Shown: piece by piece, positions 8,605-17,384 of the stretch
Numbering within the stretch: the first letter of the stretch is position 1
Layout of the letters: every line of letters starts with the position of its first letter
Assembly: GCA_026388415.1 (NCBI GenBank)
Contig: JAPLJV010000025.1
Coordinates: 1 to 54,282, forward strand
Length of the DNA: 54,282 nt
Origin: Deltaproteobacteria bacterium
GTDB taxonomy: Bacteria > Desulfobacterota > Syntrophia > Syntrophales > JACQWR01
Direction of reading: 5' to 3'
The notes under the pieces: generated by a model
Databases searched by the model: none
The model's input: only the letters and a program-made list of their open reading frames with translations
What the model was told of the DNA's origin: nothing
Position numbers and translations under genes: made by a program

Positions 8605-9739
8605 AAAGATCGTAAGCTTCATTAAATCCCTTTATCCGACGGAGAATCCAGTCCCCCTCCATGCACCGCGATTTTTAGGGAATGAAAAAAAATATCTCAT
8701 TGATTGTATTGATACAACCTATGTGTCCTATGTGGGACAATATGTCATTCGTTTTGAAGATGAAGTTCGGCAGCTCACCGGAGCAAAGTATGTAATCGCT
8801 GTCTCCACTGGAACCGCAGCGCTGCATGTAGCCCTCCTTTTGGCCGAAGTAGCGCCCGGAGATGAGGTGATAACCCAGCCTTTGACTTTTATCGCCACAG
8901 CCAATGCCATTTCCTACTGTAGCGCGCAGCCGGTATTTGTGGATGTGGAAAGAGTAACCCTGGGACTTGATCCGGAAAAACTGAATGATTTTCTAACAAA
9001 TAACGGCATTCTGAATTCAGATGGACGGTGTTACAATAAAACAACCGGCAGAAAGATCGCCGCATGCTTGCCGATGCACACCTTTGGTCATCCAGTGCGG
9101 ATCAACGAGATTATTGAAATCTGTCAGAAATACCATATTCCGGTCATTGAGGATGCCGCCGAGGCGCTGGGAAGTTTTTACAAGGGGCAGCATACCGGCA
9201 CATTTGGGGATATCGGTATTTTAAGCTTTAACGGCAACAAACCCGTGACCACAGGCGGCGGCGGCATGATCATCACAGACGATGAAACCCTTGCGACAAA
9301 GGCCAAGCACCTGACCACAACGGCCAAAAAGCCACACCCGTGGGAATTTATTCATGATGCTGTTGGCTATAATTATCGTATGCCGAATATCAATGCCGCC
9401 GTGGGCTGTGCCCAGATGGAATGCTTTGCCGGGGCTTTAGAAAACAAGCGTGCTACAGCGCAGATGTATAACCAGTTTTTTCAGGAGATCGGCATATCAT
9501 TTATCGTAGAACCTGCTCACGCCCGGTCTAACTATTGGCTTAATACCATTGTGCTAAAAGATAGACAGGAACGGGATGAGTTTCTTGCCTATGCCACGGG
9601 GAAAGGCACCCAAGCACGGCCCGTTTGGACACTTATGTCCAACCTTCCCATGTATCGCCATTGTCAGTGCACATCACTTGATAACGCCCAATGGCTGGAA
9701 GACCGGCTGGTCAATATCCCCAGCAGTGTGCGGATATGA
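8588..9739 (+). CDS. legC: LegC-type PLP-dependent aminotransferase
   Basis: A 383-residue DegT-type aminotransferase. VSTGTAALHVALLLAEVAPG is the PLP-phosphate site, VIEDAAEALGSF gives the ring-pairing Asp, SFNGNKPVTTGGGG contains the Schiff-base Lys, and HDAVGYNYRMPNINAA follows. Members next to LegB aminate C4 of the 4-keto-6-deoxy-GlcNAc nucleotide. The start at 8588 overlaps legB; an in-frame ATG at 8597 is equally possible. TGA 9737-9739 overlaps the ATG of legH. Order and overlaps mirror legionaminic acid operons. Confidence 0.85.
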   Translation: MSIMFEKIVSFIKSLYPTENPVPLHAPRFLGNEKKYLIDCIDTTYVSYVGQYVIRFEDEVRQLTGAKYVIAVSTGTAALHVALLLAEVAPGDEVITQPLTFIATANAISYCSAQPVFVDVERVTLGLDPEKLNDFLTNNGILNSDGRCYNKTTGRKIAACLPMHTFGHPVRINEIIEICQKYHIPVIEDAAEALGSFYKGQHTGTFGDIGILSFNGNKPVTTGGGGMIITDDETLATKAKHLTTTAKKPHPWEFIHDAVGYNYRMPNINAAVGCAQMECFAGALENKRATAQMYNQFFQEIGISFIVEPAHARSNYWLNTIVLKDRQERDEFLAYATGKGTQARPVWTLMSNLPMYRHCQCTSLDNAQWLEDRLVNIPSSVRI

Positions 9740-10329
9740 AAGAAGAAATCATCCTGATCGGTGGCGGCGGCCATTGCAAGTCATGTATTGACGTGATCGA
9801 ACAGGAAGGCCGCTTTACCATTGCCGGGATTGTGGATGTGCCTGAAAAAAAACAGCACAACGTTCTGGATTATCCCGTGATCGGCTCAGATGCCGATTTA
9901 GCGGAATTGATCAAGTCTTACCCCAATGTACTGATCACGCTGGGGCAGATCAAATCCCCAACCCGCCGCATAGAACTTCTTAATGACTTGATACAGATGG
10001 GCGCACGTTTTCCCGTGATTCAATCCCCATTGGCTTATGTCTCCCCCCATGCCCAAGTTGGCGAAGGAACCATCGTGATGCACCATGCCCTAATCAATGC
10101 AGAGGCGAAGGTTGGCAGAAATTGCATTATCAATACCAAGGCCCTTGTAGAACATGATGCCGTCATTGAAGATCACTGCCATATTTCAACGGGTGCGGTC
10201 GTTAATGGAGGGGTAACCATCGGTAGTGGCTCTTTTTTCGGCAGTGGCGCAGTATCAAAGGAATACACATCAATACCTGCTAACAGTTTTATCAAGGCCA
10301 ACAGTTTAATACCCAAGAACGATGAATAA
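9736..10329 (+). CDS. legH: LegH/NeuD-type sugar N- or O-acetyltransferase
   Basis: A 197-residue acetyltransferase. The N-terminal IILIGGGGHCKSCIDVIE is the substrate-binding half seen in PglD/NeuD/LegH proteins. The C-terminal half is a left-handed beta-helix built of hexapeptide repeats (VSPHAQVGEGTIV, then AKVGRNCIINTKALVEHDAVI), with a catalytic His in VEHDAVIEDHCHIS. In the legionaminic route it acetylates the 4-amino group installed by LegC. The start at ATG 9736 is set by the conserved N-terminus; a longer frame from 9691 only reads back into legC. The stop overlaps legI by eight bases. Confidence 0.82.
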   Translation: MKEEIILIGGGGHCKSCIDVIEQEGRFTIAGIVDVPEKKQHNVLDYPVIGSDADLAELIKSYPNVLITLGQIKSPTRRIELLNDLIQMGARFPVIQSPLAYVSPHAQVGEGTIVMHHALINAEAKVGRNCIINTKALVEHDAVIEDHCHISTGAVVNGGVTIGSGSFFGSGAVSKEYTSIPANSFIKANSLIPKNDE

Positions 10330-11320
10330 AACCTTCATCATTGCCGAAGCCGGCGTGAACCATAACGGCAGCCTGGAAATGGCGTTTCAACTCATTGATG
10401 TGGCCGTTGCCGCTGGGGCGGATGCTGTCAAATTTCAGACGTTCAAGGCCGAGAAAGTCATTGCCGTGAATGCACCCAAAGCCAGCTACCAGAAGGAAAC
10501 CACCGACTCAGATGAATCCCAATTAGAGATGGTCAAAAAGCTGGAGCTGGATGAAACGGCGCACACCAAGCTACAACATTATTGCAAACACAAGGGCATC
10601 CAATTTCTCTCAACGCCCTTTGATCTGGAAAGCATTGATCTGCTGAACCGTCTGGGGTTGGAAATCTTCAAGATTCCTTCAGGGGAGATCACCAACCTGC
10701 CCTATCTTAGAAAACTTGGGGCTTTGAAAAAACGGCTGATCCTGTCCACCGGTATGGCCGATCTGGGTGAAATCGAAGATGCCTTGGATGTACTTACCGA
10801 ATCCGGAACGCCAATGGAAAACATTACCGTTCTTCACTGCAACACCGAATACCCAACCCCGTTTGAGGATGTCAATCTCTTGGCTATGCTCACAATCAAA
10901 AACGCCTTCGGAGTCGAGGTTGGCTATTCTGATCACACACCCGGCATCGAAGTTCCGATTGCCGCCGTTGCTCTTGGTGCAACCATAATAGAAAAACATT
11001 TTACCCTGGATCGAAACCTTCCGGGGCCCGACCATAAAGCCAGCCTAGAGCCCGATGAGCTGAAGGCGATGGTGCAGGCAATTCGAAACATTGAAAAAGC
11101 TCTCGGCGATGGTATCAAATACCCCAGCCCGAGTGAAGTAAAAAACAAGCCCATTGCGCGAAAGTCGCTGGTGGCGACCCAACCAATCAAGACGGGCGAA
11201 CTGTTCAGTGCTGATAACAACACAGCCAAACGCCCCGGCGCCGGCATCTCTCCCATGCGTTGGAATGAAGTTTTGGGGCAGGTAGCACAAAAAGATTATG
11301 AAAAGGATGATCTGATATGA
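10322..11320 (+). CDS. legI: N,N'-diacetyllegionaminic acid synthase
   Basis: A 332-residue NeuB-family synthase with both domains. The TIM barrel carries IAEAGVNHNGSLEMAFQLID, VKFQTFK, STGMADLGEIEDAL, NTEYPTPFEDVNL and IEKHFTLDRNLPGPDHKASL. A C-terminal SAF domain begins near residue 270 (RKSLVATQPIKTGE, then KRPGAGISPMRW). It condenses 2,4-diacetamido-2,4,6-trideoxymannose with phosphoenolpyruvate. Neighbouring legB, legC, legH and legG support legionaminic rather than N-acetylneuraminic acid. It is followed by a toxin-antitoxin pair rather than directly by legG. Confidence 0.88.
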   Translation: MNKTFIIAEAGVNHNGSLEMAFQLIDVAVAAGADAVKFQTFKAEKVIAVNAPKASYQKETTDSDESQLEMVKKLELDETAHTKLQHYCKHKGIQFLSTPFDLESIDLLNRLGLEIFKIPSGEITNLPYLRKLGALKKRLILSTGMADLGEIEDALDVLTESGTPMENITVLHCNTEYPTPFEDVNLLAMLTIKNAFGVEVGYSDHTPGIEVPIAAVALGATIIEKHFTLDRNLPGPDHKASLEPDELKAMVQAIRNIEKALGDGIKYPSPSEVKNKPIARKSLVATQPIKTGELFSADNNTAKRPGAGISPMRWNEVLGQVAQKDYEKDDLI

Positions 11321-11377
11321 CAAGGGCCTTAACTAAAAAAGGTTTGATAAATTAAGGTAATAAGGAGGAAGATTGCT

Positions 11378-11722
11378 ATGACTATCACTTGCTTGATTAA
11401 GAAAGAAGGTAGTCAATATGCTTCATTGTGCGTGGAATTGGATGTGGCTTCCTGCGGCAAAAGTAAGATGGAAGCCCTTGACGGTTTGAAGCGTGCGATT
11501 GAGACATATATTGAATACATGGTTTCCGAAGGCCGTCAGAAAGAGATCAGTAGGCCTGTTCCCATGGATGAATTGAAAGGATTCCTTTTCCCGGAGGATG
11601 AATCATCGGAAAAGACGTTTCGCGCCATTCCTCTGAATTATCAGTATGCTTATAAATCTCACGAGTCAGGATGTGGCGTGGATACTGAATCAAGTTGGTA
11701 TCGTGCTCAAAAGGCGAAGTAA
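11378..11722 (+). CDS. HicB-like antitoxin
   Basis: A 114-residue protein with a HicB-type partial RNase H-like fold: TCLIKKEGSQYASLCVELDVASCGKSKMEALDGLKRAIETYI. It is preceded by a strong ribosome site (AAGGAGGAAG, 11361-11370). The last 25 or so residues (from about YAYKSHESG) are in a region that also encodes the start of the next protein in another frame, and they do not look conserved. It would neutralise the HicA-like partner. The pair sits inside the legionaminic acid operon, between legI and legG, in the same direction. Confidence 0.7.
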   Translation: MTITCLIKKEGSQYASLCVELDVASCGKSKMEALDGLKRAIETYIEYMVSEGRQKEISRPVPMDELKGFLFPEDESSEKTFRAIPLNYQYAYKSHESGCGVDTESSWYRAQKAK

Positions 11723-11876
11723 GGAGGATGTTTTTGAAGGTGCTTATGCAGGGCGGATAAGGGTCGTGATTGTTCCCCGGAATAAGCGAAGCATCCCGCA
11801 GGGAACTTTAAGCTCAATTTGGAGACAGTCAGGGATCAACAAAGAAATTGCTGAAAATCTGTGGGCAAAAAAATGA
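11646..11876 (+). CDS. HicA-like toxin, no evident catalytic His
   Basis: A 76-residue protein overlapping the HicB-like gene by 77 bases. Its middle and end (VVIVPRNKRSIPQGTLSSIWRQSGI) match the second half of HicA mRNA interferases, where a hydrophobic strand and GTLRSILRQAG helix are usual. The His found in the canonical GSHH segment is missing; the equivalent stretch reads RSKEDVFEGAYAGRI. It may therefore be inactive, use another residue, or belong to a divergent subfamily. Its TGA (11874-11876) overlaps the ATG of legG, so legG translation may be coupled to it. Confidence 0.6.
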   Translation: MLINLTSQDVAWILNQVGIVLKRRSKEDVFEGAYAGRIRVVIVPRNKRSIPQGTLSSIWRQSGINKEIAENLWAKK

Positions 11877-13036
11877 GAAAAATATGCATCTACACCTCCA
11901 GCCGGGCGGAGTATGGCTTGCTACGCGGGGTGATTCAAGAAATTCAGGCTACTGAAGTCCTTGAGTTGCAGATTCTTGCCAGTGGCATGCACCTGTCCCC
12001 TGAGTTTGGAATGACGATCCAGGAAATCCGGGCGGACGGTTTTGAACCTGATGAAACCGTAGAAATACTCCTGTCCAGTGACACCCCAACCGCCATCTGC
12101 AAATCCATGGGACTCGCCATGATCGGCTACGGCGAGGCGCTCCAAAGACTGAAGCCCAATATGATAGTGGTACTTGGCGACCGATTTGAAACATTTTGCA
12201 TGGCTGCCGCGGCCCTGGTTTGCCGGGTCCCTCTTGCCCATATTCATGGAGGCGAGACCACGGAAGGCGCTATTGACGAGGCTTTTCGTCATTCCATCAC
12301 GAAAATGTCGCACCTGCATTTTGCCAGTTGCGAAGCATACCGTCAGCGTATCATCCAGATGGGGGAGGCTCCGGACCGTGTGTTCAACGTCGGTGCCCTT
12401 GGTGTTGAAAACATCCGGTGTATGTCACTCATGGAACGTAGCGAACTGTCCGAATCTATCGGATTCATCCTTGAAAAGCCCTATTTCCTCGTGACCTTTC
12501 ACCCGGTGACCTTGGAAAAGAACACCTCTGAAGGACAATTTCAGTCACTACTGGATACCCTGGATTCATTCCCCGAATACAATGTGATCTTTACAAAGGC
12601 CAATGCAGACACGGACGGACGTATAATCAACCGCCTGATTGACAAATATGCAGAAAGGCAGCCCGAACGCTGTCTTGCGGCGGCCTCACTGGGTGCACAC
12701 CGGTATCTGTCAGCCATGAAGTATGCAACCGCTGTTATTGGCAACAGTTCCAGCGGTATCGTGGAGGCGCCATCTTATAAAATTCCTACAGTCAATATCG
12801 GCGACAGACAGAAAGGACGCATACAAGCAGCCAGCACATTGAATTGCTCACCAGACGCCAATGCAATCCGGCAAACAATAGACCGTGCGTTATCTCCTGC
12901 CTTTCAGGAGAGCCTTTCCGGCATATCAAATCCCTACGACCGAACGGGCACCTGTGTAACAATTGTCGGATTGCTTGAAAAGATAGATATCTTGGGTATT
13001 ACTAAAAAAACCTTCCATGATGTTAGGTTGTCCTGA
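11873..13036 (+). CDS. legG: UDP/GDP-sugar hydrolysing 2-epimerase, LegG/NeuC type
   Basis: A 387-residue hydrolysing sugar-nucleotide 2-epimerase. YTSSRAEYGLLRGVI at the N-terminus, VLGDRFETFCMAAAA, HIHGGETTEGAIDEAFRHSI and GNSSSGIVEAPSYKIPTVNIGDRQKGR are NeuC/LegG signatures, including the acidic and His residues of the active site. It inverts C2 and releases the nucleotide to give the free manno-configured sugar used by LegI. ATG 11873 is chosen because conservation begins there; an upstream in-frame GTG at 11861 adds only residues encoded within the HicA-like gene. Confidence 0.87.
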   Translation: MRKICIYTSSRAEYGLLRGVIQEIQATEVLELQILASGMHLSPEFGMTIQEIRADGFEPDETVEILLSSDTPTAICKSMGLAMIGYGEALQRLKPNMIVVLGDRFETFCMAAAALVCRVPLAHIHGGETTEGAIDEAFRHSITKMSHLHFASCEAYRQRIIQMGEAPDRVFNVGALGVENIRCMSLMERSELSESIGFILEKPYFLVTFHPVTLEKNTSEGQFQSLLDTLDSFPEYNVIFTKANADTDGRIINRLIDKYAERQPERCLAAASLGAHRYLSAMKYATAVIGNSSSGIVEAPSYKIPTVNIGDRQKGRIQAASTLNCSPDANAIRQTIDRALSPAFQESLSGISNPYDRTGTCVTIVGLLEKIDILGITKKTFHDVRLS

Positions 13037-13094
13037 CCACGAAAATAGCTTCAAATGGGGAAATGATGTTTAAGAGCGTAATCGAGATAAGACC

Positions 13095-14120
13095 ATGAAA
13101 AATTATTATATCAGTCCAGACGCCAGCCTTATCGAATGTATGCGAAACATGGACATCACCGGTGCCGGTATTGCGCTTGCGGTTGACACTGAATTCAGGC
13201 TGATAGGGACAATATCTGACGGCGATGTCCGGAAGGCTTTGGTGAAAGGTTGCTCCCTGGATAGTTCTGTATCCCCGCACATAAATCGAAGCTGCTTTTA
13301 TGTGCTGCCAAGTGTACCCAGAGCCGAAGTATTGGATGTCATGCAGGCCAGAAGATTTGGGCAGGTTCCAATCGTTGATGAACAGGGCAAAGTGATTGGG
13401 CTTCATCTTCTGCACGATATCCTGGGGCGTGTCGCACTGCCAAATTGGGCGATTGTGATGGCAGGCGGACAAGGGGTAAGACTGCGGCCATTGACTGAAA
13501 ATATACCCAAACCAATGATTAGGGTTGCAGGCAGGCCTATACTGGAACGGATCGTCCTGCACCTTGTCAGTTATGGAATCCGTCGAATCTTTCTTTCAGT
13601 CAACCATTTGGCACATGTGATTGAGGACTATTTTAAAGATGGTTCAAAATATGGTGCAAAGATTGAATACCTTCACGAGGATGAACCTCTTGGCTCCGGC
13701 GGCGCCATTTCCCTTTTACCGAAGATCCCTGAGCAAGCTTTGCTGGTCATGAACGGAGACTTGATTGTTGATACCAATTTTACCGAAATGATCCAATTTC
13801 ACAGTCAAAACGATTTTTACGCTACAATGGGGATACATCCCTATTTGCACCAAGTGCCCTATGGATGTATCGAAATACAAAATAATAGATTGGCAGGCTT
13901 GGAGGAAAAACCTATTCTTGAAAAAATGGTGAATGCGGGAATCTACGTGCTGTCACCACAGGCTATATCCGCCATTCCAAAGAATACCTATTTTCCCATT
14001 ACGACGCTGTTCGAAGATGCCATCAAGAATAATCTGGTCTGTGGAACCTTTCCCGTAGAAAAGGAGTGGCTTGATATTGGGTCCCCCCAGCAACTACGGC
14101 AGGCGCGGGGTGAATTGTGA
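13095..14120 (+). CDS. ptmE: PtmE-like sugar-1-phosphate guanylyltransferase with CBS pair
   Basis: A 341-residue two-part protein. Residues 1 to about 115 form a CBS-domain pair (LIGTISDGDVRKALVKG, later GQVPIVDEQGKVIGLHLLHDIL). From about residue 120 a nucleotidyltransferase domain begins with VMAGGQGVRLRPLTENIPKPM, then VMNGDLIVDTNF with the metal-binding Asp. This architecture is that of PtmE, which makes GDP-glucosamine or GDP-GlcNAc for the legionaminic pathway of Campylobacter. The CBS pair may bind an adenosyl ligand and regulate activity. Its presence indicates that the pathway here runs on GDP-linked, not UDP-linked, intermediates. Confidence 0.82.
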   Translation: MKNYYISPDASLIECMRNMDITGAGIALAVDTEFRLIGTISDGDVRKALVKGCSLDSSVSPHINRSCFYVLPSVPRAEVLDVMQARRFGQVPIVDEQGKVIGLHLLHDILGRVALPNWAIVMAGGQGVRLRPLTENIPKPMIRVAGRPILERIVLHLVSYGIRRIFLSVNHLAHVIEDYFKDGSKYGAKIEYLHEDEPLGSGGAISLLPKIPEQALLVMNGDLIVDTNFTEMIQFHSQNDFYATMGIHPYLHQVPYGCIEIQNNRLAGLEEKPILEKMVNAGIYVLSPQAISAIPKNTYFPITTLFEDAIKNNLVCGTFPVEKEWLDIGSPQQLRQARGEL

Positions 14121-14197
14121 TGAAGTGTCTCCAAATGAATTTCTGTCAAGGCGATTGTTCCGAGAATTCTCAACAATAAACTCTAAAAGGAACATTA

Positions 14198-15226
14198 ATG
14201 ATGAATTTCTTAATTATCGGTTTAGGATCTATGGGAAAACGCAGGGTACGCTGTTTCAAGGCCCTTGGTATTACGACAGTTGCAGGCTTTGACCAGCGTG
14301 AGGACAGGCGTTTAGAAAGCAAAGAAAAATATGGGATTCAAACATTTGCCGATATTGAACAGGCAATCCGAGAATTCAAGCCTACCGCTTTTATCATTTC
14401 CGTCCCGCCGGATGCTCATCATGTTTACATGAAAATGGCCGCAGAAAAAGGATTACACTTTTTTGTTGAAGCCAGTGTCGTGGATACTGACATGAATTTG
14501 ATAAAAGAGCTGGTGAAGGCAAAGAATATCGTTGCAGCGCCTTCAGCTACCTTGACTTTCCACCCGGCAATCAAACAGATCATGGCCATCATGAGGTCCG
14601 GCGATTTGGGAACGATATCCAACATCATTTTCCACTCCGGTCAGTATCTTCCCGATTGGCACACCTACGAGAAGGTCAGCGATTATTACGTCTCCAATCC
14701 GGCAACTGGCGGAGCGCGGGAAATTGTGCCCTTTGAGTTGTCTTGGCTGACGCACGTCCTGGGCTTTCCCCAGCGCGTGTGCGGCAACGTGCGGAAAACA
14801 ATCAACATCGAAGGTGCGGAAAAAATAGATGACACCTATAATTTCCTCCTCGATTATGAAAAATGTCTGGCAACGATCACGATTGACGTCGTATCCCGCA
14901 ACGCCACGCGGAGGCTCTTGGTCAACGGCGATCAAAAACAATTACTCTGGGATTGGAACCAAAATAATATTCAGATTTACGATCCGAAAAGCGGACAATG
15001 GCAGACCATCGAGTATCAGATGATGAGTGCTGAGGCGGGATATAATCCGAACATCGGCGAAAATATGTACATTGATGAGTTGAAGGCGTTCATCAATGCC
15101 GCGGAAGGCAAGGCTCCATTCATTAATACGATGGAAAACGATCACAATGTGTTGAAGTTGCTGTATAAGGTTGAGGAATCGGATAAAATTGGACGTTATC
15201 TTGAATTTGAAAAATGGCAATCATAA
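14198..15226 (+). CDS. Gfo/Idh/MocA-family oxidoreductase
   Basis: A 342-residue NAD(P)-dependent oxidoreductase. MNFLIIGLGSMGKRRVRC is the N-terminal Rossmann motif, FIISVPPDAHHVYMKMAAEKGLHFFVEA the second half, and the C-terminal alpha/beta domain contains the usual binding face. Sugar or cyclitol oxidoreduction is typical of the family. It lies between ptmE and legF. AAAGGA lies eight bases before the double ATG at 14198/14201. It may be a side-chain modifier of legionaminic acid or act on the glucosamine precursor; the sequence does not decide. Confidence 0.78.
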   Translation: MMNFLIIGLGSMGKRRVRCFKALGITTVAGFDQREDRRLESKEKYGIQTFADIEQAIREFKPTAFIISVPPDAHHVYMKMAAEKGLHFFVEASVVDTDMNLIKELVKAKNIVAAPSATLTFHPAIKQIMAIMRSGDLGTISNIIFHSGQYLPDWHTYEKVSDYYVSNPATGGAREIVPFELSWLTHVLGFPQRVCGNVRKTINIEGAEKIDDTYNFLLDYEKCLATITIDVVSRNATRRLLVNGDQKQLLWDWNQNNIQIYDPKSGQWQTIEYQMMSAEAGYNPNIGENMYIDELKAFINAAEGKAPFINTMENDHNVLKLLYKVEESDKIGRYLEFEKWQS

Positions 15227-15259
15227 CAATTGCATGGGTGTAAATCGTGAAGGAATCTA

Positions 15260-15991
15260 ATGATTAATAATAAAAGAGTCCTCGTCATAGTGCCTGCAAG
15301 GGGCGGTTCCAAAGGTCTTCCCGGAAAGAACATACTAACCCTATGTGGCAAGCCTTTAGTGGCGTGGCCGATAGCAACGGCAAAAGCATCAAAATATATA
15401 GATAAGATCGTGGTCTCAACAGATGATCTCGAAATAGCAAAAATAGCTGAAAAGTATGGAGCTTCAGTTCCATTTATCAGGCCTGCAGCGTTAGCTACCG
15501 ATACTGCCACAACATTTTCGGTAATCGAACATACATTAGTTTTTTTAAAAAATGCTGGAGAGTCATTCGATTATATTGTTCTCAGAGAACCTACGTCGCC
15601 TCTCACAGAATCAGACGACATCGATGCTGCATTAGAAATCTTGGAGTCGAAAAGAGCAATAGCCGATTCAATTGTGGGTGTCAGCAAAGTTGAAGCAGCA
15701 CACCCCGCTTTTGATGTTGTAATCAAAGAAACTGGCACTATTAAACCGTTCATGTACCCTGATTTTTCTCAGGCAGTTAGACGCCAGGACATCGCGGATA
15801 TTTATTTTTTTGAAGGCTCTCTTTACATATCGGATACTGAAACATTACTTGAAAAAAGCAGCTTTTATCATGACAGAACGCTTCCTTACATTGTGCCCCG
15901 TTATAAGTCTTTGGAAATCGATGAACAGATTGATTTCCTATTTGCAGAAACAATTTTGAATAATATTGAGAAAATTAATAATAATGCATGA
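15260..15991 (+). CDS. legF: CMP-legionaminic acid synthetase (NeuA/LegF type)
   Basis: A 243-residue CMP-acylneuraminate cytidylyltransferase. VIVPARGGSKGLPGKNIL is the nucleotide-binding loop, VVSTDDLEIAKIAEKYGA and LREPTSPLTESDDIDAAL follow, and RRQDIADIYFFEGSLYI matches the substrate pocket region. It activates the nonulosonic acid as CMP-sugar for a transferase. It is the second cytidylyltransferase in the window (compare 3435). With legB, C, H, I, G and ptmE it completes the known route to CMP-legionaminic acid. Confidence 0.85.
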   Translation: MINNKRVLVIVPARGGSKGLPGKNILTLCGKPLVAWPIATAKASKYIDKIVVSTDDLEIAKIAEKYGASVPFIRPAALATDTATTFSVIEHTLVFLKNAGESFDYIVLREPTSPLTESDDIDAALEILESKRAIADSIVGVSKVEAAHPAFDVVIKETGTIKPFMYPDFSQAVRRQDIADIYFFEGSLYISDTETLLEKSSFYHDRTLPYIVPRYKSLEIDEQIDFLFAETILNNIEKINNNA

Positions 15992-16007
15992 TTCTGGTGG
16001 AGAGAAC

Positions 16008-17321
16008 ATGACGACAACTGGTCAGATACTTTGGGAAAAAGCCAAAACCATTATCCCCGGCGGCAACCAGCTTTTGTCGAAACGAAGCGAGAAATTCCTG
16101 CCCGGTCTTTGGCCGTCTTACTATTCAAAGGCCAAGGGGTGCGAAGTATGGGATCTCGACGGGAATCATTACTATGATTTTGCCCAAATGGGAGTCGGTT
16201 CCTGTGTTCTGGGCTACGCAGATGACGATGTGAACAGAGCCGTAATAGGTGCCATACAAGACGGTTCCATGTGTACACTGAATTGCCCGGAGGAAGTAGA
16301 ACTTGCGGAAAAACTGATCAGCTTGCATCCATGGGCGGAAATGGCCAGGTTTGCGAGAACCGGCGGCGAGGCGTGTGCCGTCGCAGTGAGGATAGCCCGT
16401 GCCGCCACCGGTAAAAGCAAAGTTGCCTTCTGTGGCTATCACGGATGGCATGATTGGTATCTTTCCGCCAATCTTGGCGATTCATCCAATCTTGATGGCC
16501 AACTCCTCCCCGGCCTTGATCCGCTGGGCGTTCCGAGAGAACTTCACGAGACGGCTATTCCATTTAATTACAATAAATTGAGTGCATTGGAAGCCATTGT
16601 TGATAAATATCCCAATCAAGTCGGTGTAATCATCATGGAACCGGAAAGAGGCACATCCCCTATGCCGGGTTTCCTGGAAGGCGTCAGGAATGTCGCCGAT
16701 AAGATTGGCGCGGTGTTGATTTTTGATGAAGTAACGTCAGGCTTCAGGATGAATCTCGGTGGGATACATCTTGTTCGCAACGTATACCCCGACATCGCCG
16801 TGTTTGGTAAAGCCCTTGGAAACGGCTACCCCATATCCGCAATCATCGGCCGCAGATCTGTTATGGAGTCTGCGCAGGATACCTTCATAAGCTCTACTTT
16901 CTGGACAGAAAAGATTGGTTTTATAGCAGCCTTAACCACGATAAACAAAATGGAGAAAAACGATGTGACGACTGCATTGGTAAGGTATGGAGAGCACATC
17001 AATAAGGGCTGGAACAGGCTGGCTCAAAAACATGATCTAAAAATTCATATTTCCGGAATACCACCGCTGACCCACATTGCATTTGAATATGAGAATTCTC
17101 TTGCAATTCAAACATGTTACGCACAGGAAATGCTGGAACAAGGATTCCTTCTCGGGACGTCTGTCTATACAACGGATGCCTACACAGACAAAATAGTTGA
17201 GCACTTTCTTGACAATACCGATACGGTGTTTGGAATAATCAAAAAGGCTTCTGATGAAAAGAAGGTCGAAACATCCCTAAAGGGGGCGATAATGCATGCG
17301 GGGTTCAAGCGGCTAACGTAG
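16008..17321 (+). CDS. Class III aminotransferase, glutamate-1-semialdehyde aminomutase-like
   Basis: A 437-residue fold-type I PLP enzyme. PGGNQLLSKRSEKFLPGLWP resembles the HemL N-terminus, FARTGGEACAVAVRIARAATGK is the PLP-phosphate segment, VLIFDEVTSGFR has the ring Asp, and DIAVFGKALGNGYPISAIIG has the Schiff-base Lys. The start at ATG 16008 follows GGTGGAGAG at a good distance; the longer frame from 15966 overlaps legF. Placed right after legF and before two Gfo/Idh genes, it is more likely a sugar-modifying aminotransferase than a tetrapyrrole enzyme. Confidence 0.8.
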   Translation: MTTTGQILWEKAKTIIPGGNQLLSKRSEKFLPGLWPSYYSKAKGCEVWDLDGNHYYDFAQMGVGSCVLGYADDDVNRAVIGAIQDGSMCTLNCPEEVELAEKLISLHPWAEMARFARTGGEACAVAVRIARAATGKSKVAFCGYHGWHDWYLSANLGDSSNLDGQLLPGLDPLGVPRELHETAIPFNYNKLSALEAIVDKYPNQVGVIIMEPERGTSPMPGFLEGVRNVADKIGAVLIFDEVTSGFRMNLGGIHLVRNVYPDIAVFGKALGNGYPISAIIGRRSVMESAQDTFISSTFWTEKIGFIAALTTINKMEKNDVTTALVRYGEHINKGWNRLAQKHDLKIHISGIPPLTHIAFEYENSLAIQTCYAQEMLEQGFLLGTSVYTTDAYTDKIVEHFLDNTDTVFGIIKKASDEKKVETSLKGAIMHAGFKRLT

Positions 17322-17384
17322 GTGTGTATATCGGAGAGACGGGTATGATTGATGATGGATGTAACTTGTAAAGGGAGCAGCATA

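Noticed and set aside
16008-17321. hemL of tetrapyrrole synthesis
   Set aside because: The enzyme is HemL-like, but its place between legF and sugar oxidoreductase genes argues for sugar modification.
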